Below are positions 1 to 5,466 of a stretch of 5,466 nucleotides of DNA, piece by piece. A program made the position numbers and the translations under genes. The stretch comes from Bacteroidota bacterium (GTDB lineage Bacteria > Bacteroidota > Bacteroidia > Sphingobacteriales > Sphingobacteriaceae). Every line of letters begins with the position of its first letter. Within the stretch, counting starts at the first letter, position 1. Location: positions 1-5,466 of the forward strand of contig JANYAB010000246.1 in the NCBI GenBank assembly GCA_025355225.1, read 5' to 3'. The notes beneath the pieces are model-generated. The model saw only the letters and a list, made by a program, of their open reading frames with translations. It searched no databases and was not told the origin of the DNA.

Positions 1-612
1 TTGTGCCGGAGTTTTAGCGCTTAATATAGGACCGTTTGTTTTTAGCTCGTTAACTAAAAAAGTGTAAACAGTCGATGCCGGACTGGTTTTCACCGTACTT
101 GCATCAGTACTGGACGAAGTAATAAGCGGTACATTGCCAAAGTTATTAAGCAATAAAAAGTAGAAATAGGCACGCAAAGTTTTCAACTCGGCAATGGAGT
201 AGGTTGTAGCAGGTGTTTGCTGCAAACCTTGCAAAAGGCCAAGGGTAATGTTTATAGCGCCAATGGTGTTATAAGAATTGTCCCAGGCACCTGAAATATT
301 GCCATGAGATGCCGTGTAGGTGTGCAGCCATAATTGCTGCCATACCCCGCCATCAGCCCAGTCACCGCCTATGCGGCCCGGAACAATAAGCGCATCGGTG
401 GTTTCTTCTGATGTTAGCAACATAGCGTTATTGGCAGTTAAGCCTTGCAGTTGGGTGTAGGTACCCAATACAATTGATTTAAGATACGCTGTACTACCAG
501 CTGCAGCAGTTTGCGTAACGGAGTCCCTAGCGGGGTTTAGTGCCTTTTTACAGGAATACATACCTACACCAACCAAAAGAGCCGCTGTAATTAATAAATG
601 TTTCTTTTTCAT
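1..612 (-). CDS. SusD/RagB-family outer-membrane lipoprotein, N-terminal part (gene runs off the left edge)
   Basis: SusD-type proteins sit on the cell surface over a SusC channel and bind the incoming ligand, usually a glycan. The visible 204 codons read without a stop from the ATG at 612. The N-terminus is a lipoprotein signal: MKKK, a hydrophobic stretch, then MYSC with the lipidated cysteine at residue 21 followed by two lysines. Family hallmarks follow: an S-E-E-T-T-D segment, a G-G-D-W-A-D-G-G-V-W region with N-x-x-x-x-A-W-D-N-S-Y after it, and the conserved TLRAYFYFLLLNNFGNVPL block at about residues 145-163. Family members are usually about 450-600 residues, so more than half lies outside the window. 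The gene begins 18 bases after the susC stop and shares its operon. The short gap is A/T only with no Shine-Dalgarno, as is usual in Bacteroidota. The ligand cannot be told from this part. Confidence 0.95.
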   Translation of the reverse strand, partial: MKKKHLLITAALLVGVGMYSCKKALNPARDSVTQTAAAGSTAYLKSIVLGTYTQLQGLTANNAMLLTSEETTDALIVPGRIGGDWADGGVWQQLWLHTYTASHGNISGAWDNSYNTIGAINITLGLLQGLQQTPATTYSIAELKTLRAYFYFLLLNNFGNVPLITSSSTDASTVKTSPASTVYTFLVNELKTNGPILSAKTPAQ

Positions 613-630
613 TATATTAAAATTTATAAT

Positions 631-3600
631 TTATTTAAGTATAAGATTTACACCAAATGTTATCTGACGGGGACGTGGGTAAAGTGTTCTTAAATCAATA
701 CCTGACTGACCTCCTGTATTTGTTATTTCCGGATCAAGTCCTTTATAACTTGTAAAGGTATATAAATTATTTCCGCCTACATATAGATGCAATTTGTCGA
801 TATACCTGTTATCATGTATATTAACAGTGTAACCTAAAGTTGCACTTTGTATTTTCAAGAATGAAGTGCTTTCCAACCAGAAAGTGGATGGCTCTGACGA
901 ACTTTTAATGCCAAGCGATGAAGCTTCAGCCAATACGCCATAAGTGCCCAGTTTTTGTAAACTGGTGTAATCCATCCTTGATTCATTAAAGGCATGACCT
1001 CCATATGAACCACGCAGGAAGAGATTTAAATCGAATTGCTTATAAGTAAAGCTGTTGTTAAGCGCATAGGTGAATTTAGGCTCGGTAGTATAGAATTTCC
1101 TGTCTTTAGTACTGCCATCATCCGCATAGTTAAGCAAACTCACATCGCTCACCGCAGTTCTGGTACCATCCGCAGCATAATGCCAGAATGTTTGGTTGCC
1201 GCTAGCATCCTTGCCTGCGTATTCGGGCAATAACAACGTTCCTACCGGAAAGCCAACCTTTAAATAATCAATGGAAGATATTGCCCCGCTTATTCCTAAA
1301 CCGGATGTGCTGCCAATGTTTGCCTGAGTTACGTTAAAAGTATTGTTATCAAAAGTTCCTGAAAGATTGGTGATTTTATTCCGGTTCAAACTAAAGTTAC
1401 CACCGGCAGTCCATGAAAAATCTGTGCTGGTGACAACTTTATAATTCAGGTTAAATTCAAAACCTTTATTAGTCATCGAGCCGATGTTGGCTACGATATT
1501 ATTAACAAAGAACTGACCGCCCGTTGCCACTACATAATTATATAACAAATGAGAGGTTGTTCTTTCGTACCAGTCAAAACTGCCGTTTAAGCGTCCATTA
1601 AATAAGCTGAAATCAACGGCTACATCTTTGGTAGTATTTATTTCCCATCTTAAATTCGGGTTAGGATTTTGCACAGCAAAATTGGCTGTCAAAAAGCCGC
1701 CTGAAGCACCGTCATAATAAGTTTTACCATTTGGACCAATTGGACCAAATAGGAACTGCGACAGATAAGGACCGATCGCATCCTGGTTACCCACCTGGCC
1801 ATAACCGCCTCTTAGTTTTAAGGTGTTAATCCAGGTGACGCCCTTCATAAAGTCTTCACTGCTGATTACCCAGGCAGCATCGATTGATGGGAAAACACCG
1901 GATTGATTATTTAAACCTAATTTATTAGACTGGTCATACCTTACGTTTCCTGTCAAATAATACCTGTCATTGTAGTTATATTCCACCCTGCCAAAAAACG
2001 ACTTCAATTGATAGCCATTGTTATAAGAGGCGATGTCTTTACCTGCAGCAACTGAATTGGCAGCGCCTATATTTTCGTATGGCGCGTTGATATCATTAAA
2101 ATCATGGGCTGCAACTCTTAAGCCATCACCCGCGAAGGAATCAAATTCGTAACCACCCAATGCACTTAGCCTGCTTTTGCCAAAAGTGCCCTTATAATTA
2201 ACGGTCGCACCGTAAGTGGTGTTGGTATAGGTAGTGTTTCCCTCGTCAACATCGCCATGAGTGGACAGTTGCGGCGCGAACCCACCACCCAAAGGATCAC
2301 CAATACCATTGTACAAGTTGCCTGGTGGATAGTAAATAAGGTACTGACTAACGCCGCGGGATGCATTTGCATAAGGCGAAAGGGTTAAGCCTTTTGCCAG
2401 TGTATAATCCAGGCGCAAATTACCGGTCAACCGGTCAGTAACCGCTGTATTGGTCAAATTAACCAGTTGGGGTAAAGGGTTGTTTTCCTGGGTGTTATTG
2501 ATATACTGATAATTGGCGGGATTAGCTGGATCACGAACACTGATCACTGAAGGCACAGCCGCTGCATTTAAAAATATATTGTTGTCAATATTATTGTTAT
2601 TGGTATGCGAGGCTGATGTGTTGATAGTGATAAGCAACTTGTCATCAAGCGTTTTCTGGTCGAAGTTAAAACGACTGTTCAGATCTTTCCTTTCCGAGTA
2701 CAAGGCTATACCCTGCTGATCGGTGTAGGTTACAGATCCCCTATAGTGGCTTTTTTCAGACCCGCCTGATATAGCTAAGTTTTCGTTATGCGTAAAAGCA
2801 GTATGTGTTACTTCTTTAAACCAATTGGTGTTAGCGCCCTGATCACTGGTTGTTGATGTACCAGTAGCCATTGGTTTACCGTAAAAAGACTGATAAGCGG
2901 CCAGGTATTGTGTCCTGTTCATAAAATCAGGCAATTTCTCAGGCGATTCAGAAGCCACATAACTATTAAAGCTAACCTGCGCTTTGCCGGCCTTGCCTGT
3001 TTTGGTGGTCACCAAAATTACACCACCTGCAGCACGCGAACCGTAAATAGCCGCAGCAGAAGCGTCCTTTAAAACGTCGAATGATTCGACATCGTTTGGA
3101 GAAACCCCGCGGATATCCGCTCCTGCAACTCCATCAATAACATACAAAGGATCGTTACCGCCTGATAAGGAAGCAGTACCCCTGATACGTACTACGGGGC
3201 TGTTGTTTGGGTCACCATCAGTAGTGGTTACCAAAACGCCCGAGGCTTTACCTTGCAATTGCTGTAATGGGTTTGTAGTTACACCCTGAACAAAGTCTGC
3301 GGAGGACACTTTAACTATAGCGCCTGTTGCGTCTTTTTTACGTACTGTGCCGTAACCAGTAACTAACACCTCATTAAGCGTGGTAGTAGCGGCATCAAGA
3401 GTAATATTTAAGGGTGCACCTGTCAGGGCAACCTCTTTTCTCTCATATCCCACAAAAGACACTACCAGTGTGGTTACTGAGGAGGGCACAGATAATCTGA
3501 AATTACCATTTACATCAGTATTTGTACCTGCTGTTGTGCCTTTGGCTAAAATGGAGACACCCGGAAGTGACGAACCATCTTTCGAATCTGTTACTTTACC

Positions 3601-3690
3601 GGTAACTACTATGTTTTGGGCCATAACGGGCTTTACAATAAAACATAATAAGATAAAACAACTTACTTTGAGTAAATTTTTAAAATGCAT
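631..3690 (-). CDS. SusC/RagA-family TonB-linked outer-membrane transporter
   Basis: This complete 1019-residue protein imports a ligand across the outer membrane using TonB-ExbBD energy, as the barrel partner of the SusD lipoprotein encoded next. Residues 1-24 are a signal peptide ending at VMAQ. Residues about 27-101 are the carboxypeptidase-D-like regulatory domain (VTGKVTDSKDGSSLPGVSIL). The TonB box region is TLNEVLVTGYG at about 104-114. The plug at about 115-230 carries the RIRG motif (168-171), PLYVIDGV (181-188) and DVLKDASAAAIYGSRAAGGV (205-224). The rest is beta-barrel, rich in alternating aromatic strands with N/G/D/T loops, and ends in the usual strand RQITFGVNLILK. The length is typical for the family. 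The ATG at 3690 gives a good signal peptide, and no Shine-Dalgarno precedes it. The N-terminus lacks the STN domain seen in transporters that signal through anti-sigma factors, which fits control by another kind of regulator. The substrate is unknown. Confidence 0.97.
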   Translation of the reverse strand: MHFKNLLKVSCFILLCFIVKPVMAQNIVVTGKVTDSKDGSSLPGVSILAKGTTAGTNTDVNGNFRLSVPSSVTTLVVSFVGYERKEVALTGAPLNITLDAATTTLNEVLVTGYGTVRKKDATGAIVKVSSADFVQGVTTNPLQQLQGKASGVLVTTTDGDPNNSPVVRIRGTASLSGGNDPLYVIDGVAGADIRGVSPNDVESFDVLKDASAAAIYGSRAAGGVILVTTKTGKAGKAQVSFNSYVASESPEKLPDFMNRTQYLAAYQSFYGKPMATGTSTTSDQGANTNWFKEVTHTAFTHNENLAISGGSEKSHYRGSVTYTDQQGIALYSERKDLNSRFNFDQKTLDDKLLITINTSASHTNNNNIDNNIFLNAAAVPSVISVRDPANPANYQYINNTQENNPLPQLVNLTNTAVTDRLTGNLRLDYTLAKGLTLSPYANASRGVSQYLIYYPPGNLYNGIGDPLGGGFAPQLSTHGDVDEGNTTYTNTTYGATVNYKGTFGKSRLSALGGYEFDSFAGDGLRVAAHDFNDINAPYENIGAANSVAAGKDIASYNNGYQLKSFFGRVEYNYNDRYYLTGNVRYDQSNKLGLNNQSGVFPSIDAAWVISSEDFMKGVTWINTLKLRGGYGQVGNQDAIGPYLSQFLFGPIGPNGKTYYDGASGGFLTANFAVQNPNPNLRWEINTTKDVAVDFSLFNGRLNGSFDWYERTTSHLLYNYVVATGGQFFVNNIVANIGSMTNKGFEFNLNYKVVTSTDFSWTAGGNFSLNRNKITNLSGTFDNNTFNVTQANIGSTSGLGISGAISSIDYLKVGFPVGTLLLPEYAGKDASGNQTFWHYAADGTRTAVSDVSLLNYADDGSTKDRKFYTTEPKFTYALNNSFTYKQFDLNLFLRGSYGGHAFNESRMDYTSLQKLGTYGVLAEASSLGIKSSSEPSTFWLESTSFLKIQSATLGYTVNIHDNRYIDKLHLYVGGNNLYTFTSYKGLDPEITNTGGQSGIDLRTLYPRPRQITFGVNLILK

Positions 3691-3819
3691 AAGTTTTGGT
3701 TTGAACGGTTATTGATTAAGGTTTATTGATTGGTTAGCAATAGCATTCTGCTGTAAATTAAATCTTGTTAAACAGACATCTGCGATGCCCGGATTTAAAA
3801 TACTTTCTGCTCTGTAGAA

Positions 3820-3843
3820 TTATGGAGGCATATTCCCCTCCTT
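3820..3843 (-). promoter_or_regulatory. Leader hairpin with strong Shine-Dalgarno and three-codon frame (Met-Pro-Pro-stop)
   Basis: On the minus strand AAGGAGG (3843-3837) is followed after five bases by ATG CCT CCA TAA (3831-3820). GGAGG (3841-3837) can also pair with CCTCC (3828-3824) across an eight-base loop, hiding its own ribosome site and start codon. The base pairing and the frame are directly visible. Translation or regulation is inferred. A five-pair GC-rich stem can arise by chance, so confidence is modest. Confidence 0.3.
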
Positions 3844-3848
3844 GTTTA

Positions 3849-3861
3849 GTTCTTTAAGAAC
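3849..3861. repeat. 13-base perfect odd palindrome GTTCTTTAAGAAC
   Basis: Six-base arms GTTCTT and AAGAAC flank one central base, about 50 bases downstream of the proposed promoter and inside the leader. It could be an operator for a dimeric regulator, or simply a weak stem. No regulator in view is known to bind it. Confidence 0.3.
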
Positions 3862-3914
3862 ATTTGGTTTATATTTCATCAGTCAATAGTTGGTTATCAA
3901 ATTTAAATAAGCAC

Positions 3915-3947
3915 CAAATCTAAAACGAAAATTCAACCCACACCAAA
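3915..3947 (-). promoter_or_regulatory. Candidate Bacteroidota-type promoter for susCD
   Basis: On the minus strand TTTG (3947-3944) and TAGATTTG (3922-3915) match the Bacteroidota sigma-ABfr pattern of a TTTG -33 element and a TAnnTTTG -7 element, here 21 bases apart, which is at the long end of the accepted range. A second TAAATTTG (3905-3898) matches the -7 element but has no -33 partner at a usable distance. No other TAnnTTTG occurs between here and susC. Transcription would begin near 3908. Confidence 0.4.
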
Positions 3948-4418
3948 TAAGTACAAACACCTATATCAGAAAGCAAAGCCACATAGTAGCTTAAACAAAT
4001 AACCACGCATTATTGTTTTGCCTGGCTGACTGGAATAAAAATTTTATTTGGTTGGTTTAATTAGTTTTATCGCAGGTTGTCTGAAATACGAACAAAAAGA
4101 ATTTGCTTTTTAATATTTCTGTTTACCTGAATACATATCAAAGTAATAAATATGTTACATCATTACCTATTTGTTTACTGAAAATTTAACAAAATATTGA
4201 TATTTATTAAATTAAAATATTGGAAATCAGTAGTTTAAAAAAACACAATGCAGAAAAAGTATAAATATAATTTAACCTTTTTAGATACTAATTTAACACG
4301 ATAAAATCTATTAAACTTTTTAAAGGTTAGTAAAAATAGAATATTAATATATGTCAAAATAACAAATAATAACACAATATTAACGTGTTTTGCGATCAAG
4401 AACAAAATGAAAACCCTA
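3948..4418. other. AT-rich gene-free stretch upstream of susC
   Basis: No coding frame with recognisable content and no RNA gene is seen on either strand. The stretch is very rich in A and T with many stop codons in every frame. It contains a perfect odd palindrome AATAAAA-A-TTTTATT (4034-4048) and an inverted pair TAACCTTT (4273-4280) and AAAGGTTA (4322-4329), 41 bases apart. In such biased DNA both may be chance. Upstream regulator sites for susCD would be expected here, but none is recognised. Confidence 0.6.
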
Positions 4419-4540
4419 TGTCATTTCCAACCTGCGGAGTGGGTGGTGCCGGGGGGCTGGTGAGAAATCTTATACTGTGCTCTTGCATAGATTTCTCCCC
4501 GCACCGCGCTCTTCCCCGGCAGGCTCGTTCGAAATGATGT
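4419..4540. repeat. GC-rich nested palindromic repeat, probably a dispersed element of the REP/MITE type
   Basis: Three nested inverted arms share one centre: TCATTTC (4421-4427) with GAAATGA (4531-4537), TGCCGGGG (4447-4454) with CCCCGGCA (4514-4521), and GAGAAATCT (4462-4470) with AGATTTCTC (4489-4497), with an 18-base central loop. The element stands out as GC-rich within AT-rich DNA. Ends of the form TGTCATTTC..AAC and inner GAGAAATCT arms are, to my knowledge, common in interspersed palindromes of Sphingobacteriaceae and relatives. Target duplications are not evident and no transposase is present, so mobility is inferred. Lying between the regulator's 3' end and the susC upstream region, it might also block read-through. 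Confidence 0.75.
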
Positions 4541-4604
4541 AGTCTTTGGTTAAAAAGGAGGCCCGCACGTTAGTATTATATTAAGGGCACAGGCTGTTTA
4601 AGCA
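4541..4604. other. Short spacer downstream of the regulator gene
   Basis: No gene is present. On the minus strand, after the regulator stop, GCCC and GGGC could form a weak stem before CTCCTTTTT (about 4551-4588), a poor candidate for a terminator. The repeat element follows directly. Confidence 0.4.
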
Positions 4605-5054
4605 TCAGGATTTATTAAGCACATCAACAGCCTTTATAGCCATAATTTTGTGGTCAAACTGATCACTGGGAACAATGGCTTTGGCTTTGATACGCATTTT
4701 ATAAACATAAATGGTATTTACAGAGTATTCCAGAATATTAGCAATCGTTTCGTTGTCGCTAATGCCTAACCGCATAAGGGCAAATATGCGAAGATCGGTG
4801 TTTAATACCTCATTGTCTTTAGGCCATATCTGATCTTCTTTTTTTAGGAGGGAATTAAATACCGTGATAAAGTTGGGGAATATCTTGAGGAAAATATGAT
4901 CAAATGTATAAAACAGTGTCTCCCGTTCTTTTTTTATGTTTATCTCATTAACTGATAATAGAATATCATCATATTTTTTTATCGATATCTTCCGCTCGAC
5001 ATTCCGTTTAAGTTTTTCAAGTTTTAATATATAGCCCGATATCACATTAAAAAA

Positions 5055-5261
5055 ATAGCCGATATATTCTTCTTTAATATGGGTATCCTCAGTTAGTTTA
5101 TCATTTATTTTTTCTAATAATACATTCTTCTCTTCAATTATTTTCTCTTTTGCCTTTAGCCTTTTTAGCTGTATAAATACGATAAATGATATTAACGTTA
5201 CCAGTATTGCAACTACGGCGATCGATAAAAAATAAATGAGAAACTTATAGGAGGTTTTACT
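5055..5261 (-). other. Upstream coding continuation of the regulator: membrane helix and coiled coil without a start codon
   Basis: These codons belong to the regulator although no standard start lies among them. A call beginning at the GTG at 5045 would drop the membrane helix, the KRLK anchor and the conserved EEYIGYFF segment. The frame closes upstream at a TAA (5264-5262 on the minus strand), which lies within the delta-subunit coding sequence. Confidence 0.8.
5229..5261. other. Rearrangement or assembly junction between the regulator and atpH
   Basis: The plus-strand delta-subunit frame has a stop at 5226-5228, and the minus-strand regulator frame has a stop at 5262-5264, so the join must lie between them. 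Both readings look plausible across the overlap (plus: KINEKLIGGF; minus: SYKFLIYFL), so the exact base cannot be set. LIGGF fits the delta family well, which favours a join in the left half. No insertion-sequence end or obvious repeat is visible at the join. Confidence 0.75.
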
Positions 5262-5360
5262 TTACAGGTTGGCGACAAACGCATTGATGCCAGCCTCGCA
5301 AAGCAGATCCGGAAATTATCACAAAGTTTCTCGGAGAATCCATACATAAAAGAGTATTAA
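5229..5360 (+). pseudogene. atpH: ATP synthase F1 delta subunit, C-terminal remnant
   Basis: The last 43 residues of the delta subunit are present, ending at the TAA at 5358-5360. LIGGFTLQVGDKRIDASLA, then KQIRKLSQSF and NPYIKEY, match the conserved end of the family, where GGF.L.VGD..ID.S is the signature. The full protein is about 180 residues and joins F1 to the peripheral stalk. Its N-terminal helical domain, which holds the N-terminus of the alpha subunit, is missing here. It lies 43 bases before atpA, in the usual order of the atp operon. Since a complete delta subunit is normally needed for coupled ATP synthesis, an intact copy probably exists elsewhere, or the join is an artefact. Confidence 0.88.
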
Positions 5361-5368
5361 ACATAAAG

Positions 5369-5400
5369 TATCGCAAATCGTATATCTAATATCGTAAATC
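5369..5400. repeat. Imperfect direct repeat in the atpH-atpA spacer
   Basis: TATCGCAAATC (5369-5379) and TATCGTAAATC (5390-5400) differ at one base and start 21 bases apart. The second copy ends three bases before the atpA start codon. The role is unknown. It may be a simple duplication. Confidence 0.5.
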
Positions 5401-5403
5401 AAT

Positions 5404-5466
5404 ATGGCCGAAGTTAAACCAGCAGAAGTATCAAACATTCTGCGTCAGCAATTAGCAGGATTCAAA
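5404..5466 (+). CDS. atpA: ATP synthase F1 alpha subunit, N-terminal 21 residues (gene runs off the right edge)
   Basis: The protein begins MAEVKPAEVSNILRQQLAGF, the expected start of Bacteroidota alpha subunits. The alpha subunit forms the F1 hexamer with beta and carries the non-catalytic nucleotide sites. The segment EVSNILRQQL is the amphipathic helix that docks on the delta subunit N-terminal domain. The ATG at 5404 is the family start, and no Shine-Dalgarno precedes it. Its position right after the delta tail confirms an atp operon running rightward. If the junction upstream is real, the gene has lost its native promoter and upstream operon genes. Confidence 0.93.
   Translation, partial: MAEVKPAEVSNILRQQLAGFK

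Larger units (their letters stand above)
3691..3908 (-). promoter_or_regulatory. Long 5' leader of the susCD transcript
   Basis: About 218 bases lie between the best promoter candidate and the susC ATG. Read on the minus strand from the upstream end, the leader holds an odd palindrome (3849-3861), an SD-like AAGGAGG that can fold into a GGAGG/CCTCC hairpin over a three-codon frame (3820-3843), a small CATC-TGC-GATG stem (3777-3787), and two copies of AATCAATAA at 3723-3731 and 3709-3717, just before the start. The start itself has no Shine-Dalgarno. The length and internal structure suggest post-transcriptional control, but this is inferred. No known riboswitch class is recognised. Confidence 0.35.
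4605..5261 (-). pseudogene. DUF6377-type transmembrane regulator with LuxR-like C-terminus, 5' part missing
   Basis: The frame is open for 218 codons from 5261 to the stop at 4605-4607. In fragment numbering it has a membrane helix at about 8-32 (SIAVVAILVTLISFIVF), a basic stop-transfer KRLK, a charged coiled coil at about 35-60, then HIKEEYIGYFFN and KYDDILL, and a helix-turn-helix at about 154-196 (NTDLRIFALMRLGISDNETI, then YSVNTIYVYKMRIKAK). This matches my memory of DUF6377 proteins, inner-membrane regulators of about 500-560 residues found beside SusC/SusD pairs. These have a signal peptide and a periplasmic TPR-like sensor ahead of the helix; both are absent here. No ATG, GTG or TTG occurs in frame before the GTG at 5045, which lies past the helix within a conserved segment and is unlikely to be a start. 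The gene is co-directional with susCD and probably its regulator. The remaining part looks undecayed, so the truncation is recent or artificial. Confidence 0.85.

Noticed and set aside
1036..1233. Open plus-strand frame of 65 codons inside susC
   Set aside because: It is antisense to conserved barrel sequence, with no family resemblance, and is a by-product of codon use on the other strand.
2166..2372. Open minus-strand frame of 68 codons inside susC in another frame
   Set aside because: It overlaps intact susC coding on the same strand and has no independent start signal or recognisable content.
2513..2719. Open plus-strand frame of 68 codons inside susC with a leucine-rich stretch
   Set aside because: The hydrophobic run is the complement of Asn-rich susC codons, and nothing supports a separate gene.
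3380..3715. Open plus-strand frame of 111 codons opposite the 5' end of susC
   Set aside because: It lies almost entirely antisense to the well-supported signal-peptide and regulatory-domain coding region and shows no recognisable domain.
3898..3905. TAAATTTG as the susC -7 element
   Set aside because: It matches the -7 pattern but has no TTG-type -33 element within 17-23 bases, so the site at 3915-3922 is preferred.
4419..4540. CRISPR array, tRNA or riboswitch as explanations for the GC-rich structured region
   Set aside because: There is a single nested palindrome with no repeated spacer pattern and no tRNA cloverleaf or known aptamer core.
4551..4588. Intrinsic terminator for the regulator gene
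   Set aside because: The possible GCCC/GGGC stem is only four pairs with a long loop, and the T run does not follow it directly.
4605..5045. A complete 146-residue regulator starting at the GTG at 5045
   Set aside because: The same frame continues upstream with a clear membrane helix, coiled coil and conserved EEYIGYFF segment, so this GTG is an internal valine and the gene is truncated.
5201..5466. An intact novel gene spanning the junction on the plus strand
   Set aside because: The plus frame is closed by a stop at 5226-5228, and the sequence after it is clearly the conserved tail of the delta subunit.

Overview
The window comes from a Bacteroidota genome, most likely Sphingobacteriaceae (a Pedobacter- or Mucilaginibacter-like organism). 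The evidence is a SusC/SusD outer-membrane uptake pair, a membrane-anchored DUF6377-type regulator, translation starts without Shine-Dalgarno sequences, AT-rich intergenic DNA, and a dispersed palindromic repeat whose TGTCATTTC and GAGAAATCT arms resemble repeats I associate with that family. The genus is inferred, not shown.

Layout from left to right. Positions 1-612 (minus) hold the N-terminal 204 residues of a SusD/RagB lipoprotein that runs off the left edge. Positions 631-3690 (minus) hold a complete 1019-residue SusC/RagA TonB-dependent transporter, 18 bases upstream of susD and surely in the same operon. Positions 3691-4604 are a 914-base gene-free stretch. It holds a probable susC promoter about 220 bases upstream of the start, a leader with a small hairpin over a three-codon reading frame with a strong Shine-Dalgarno, a very AT-rich middle, and a GC-rich nested palindrome of about 120 bases. 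Positions 4605 to about 5261 (minus) are the C-terminal 218 residues of a DUF6377-type regulator: membrane helix, coiled coil and LuxR-like DNA-binding end. About 5229-5360 (plus) is the last 43 residues of the ATP synthase delta subunit (atpH), and 5404-5466 (plus) is the start of atpA.

The transporter, lipoprotein and regulator form a plausible nutrient-uptake locus. SusD would cap SusC at the outer membrane and bind an oligosaccharide or other ligand, and the regulator would sense a related signal and control transcription. No enzyme is visible, so the substrate cannot be named.

The most notable feature is the junction at about 5229-5261. Two unrelated genes meet there head to head, and each lacks its 5' part. 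The regulator has lost its signal peptide and sensor region and has no usable start. The delta subunit, normally about 180 residues and needed for ATP synthase, keeps only its tail, yet atpA follows in the usual order. This is an inversion-type breakpoint or an assembly or amplification chimera. The regulator's linkage to the atp operon should not be trusted until reads across the junction are checked.
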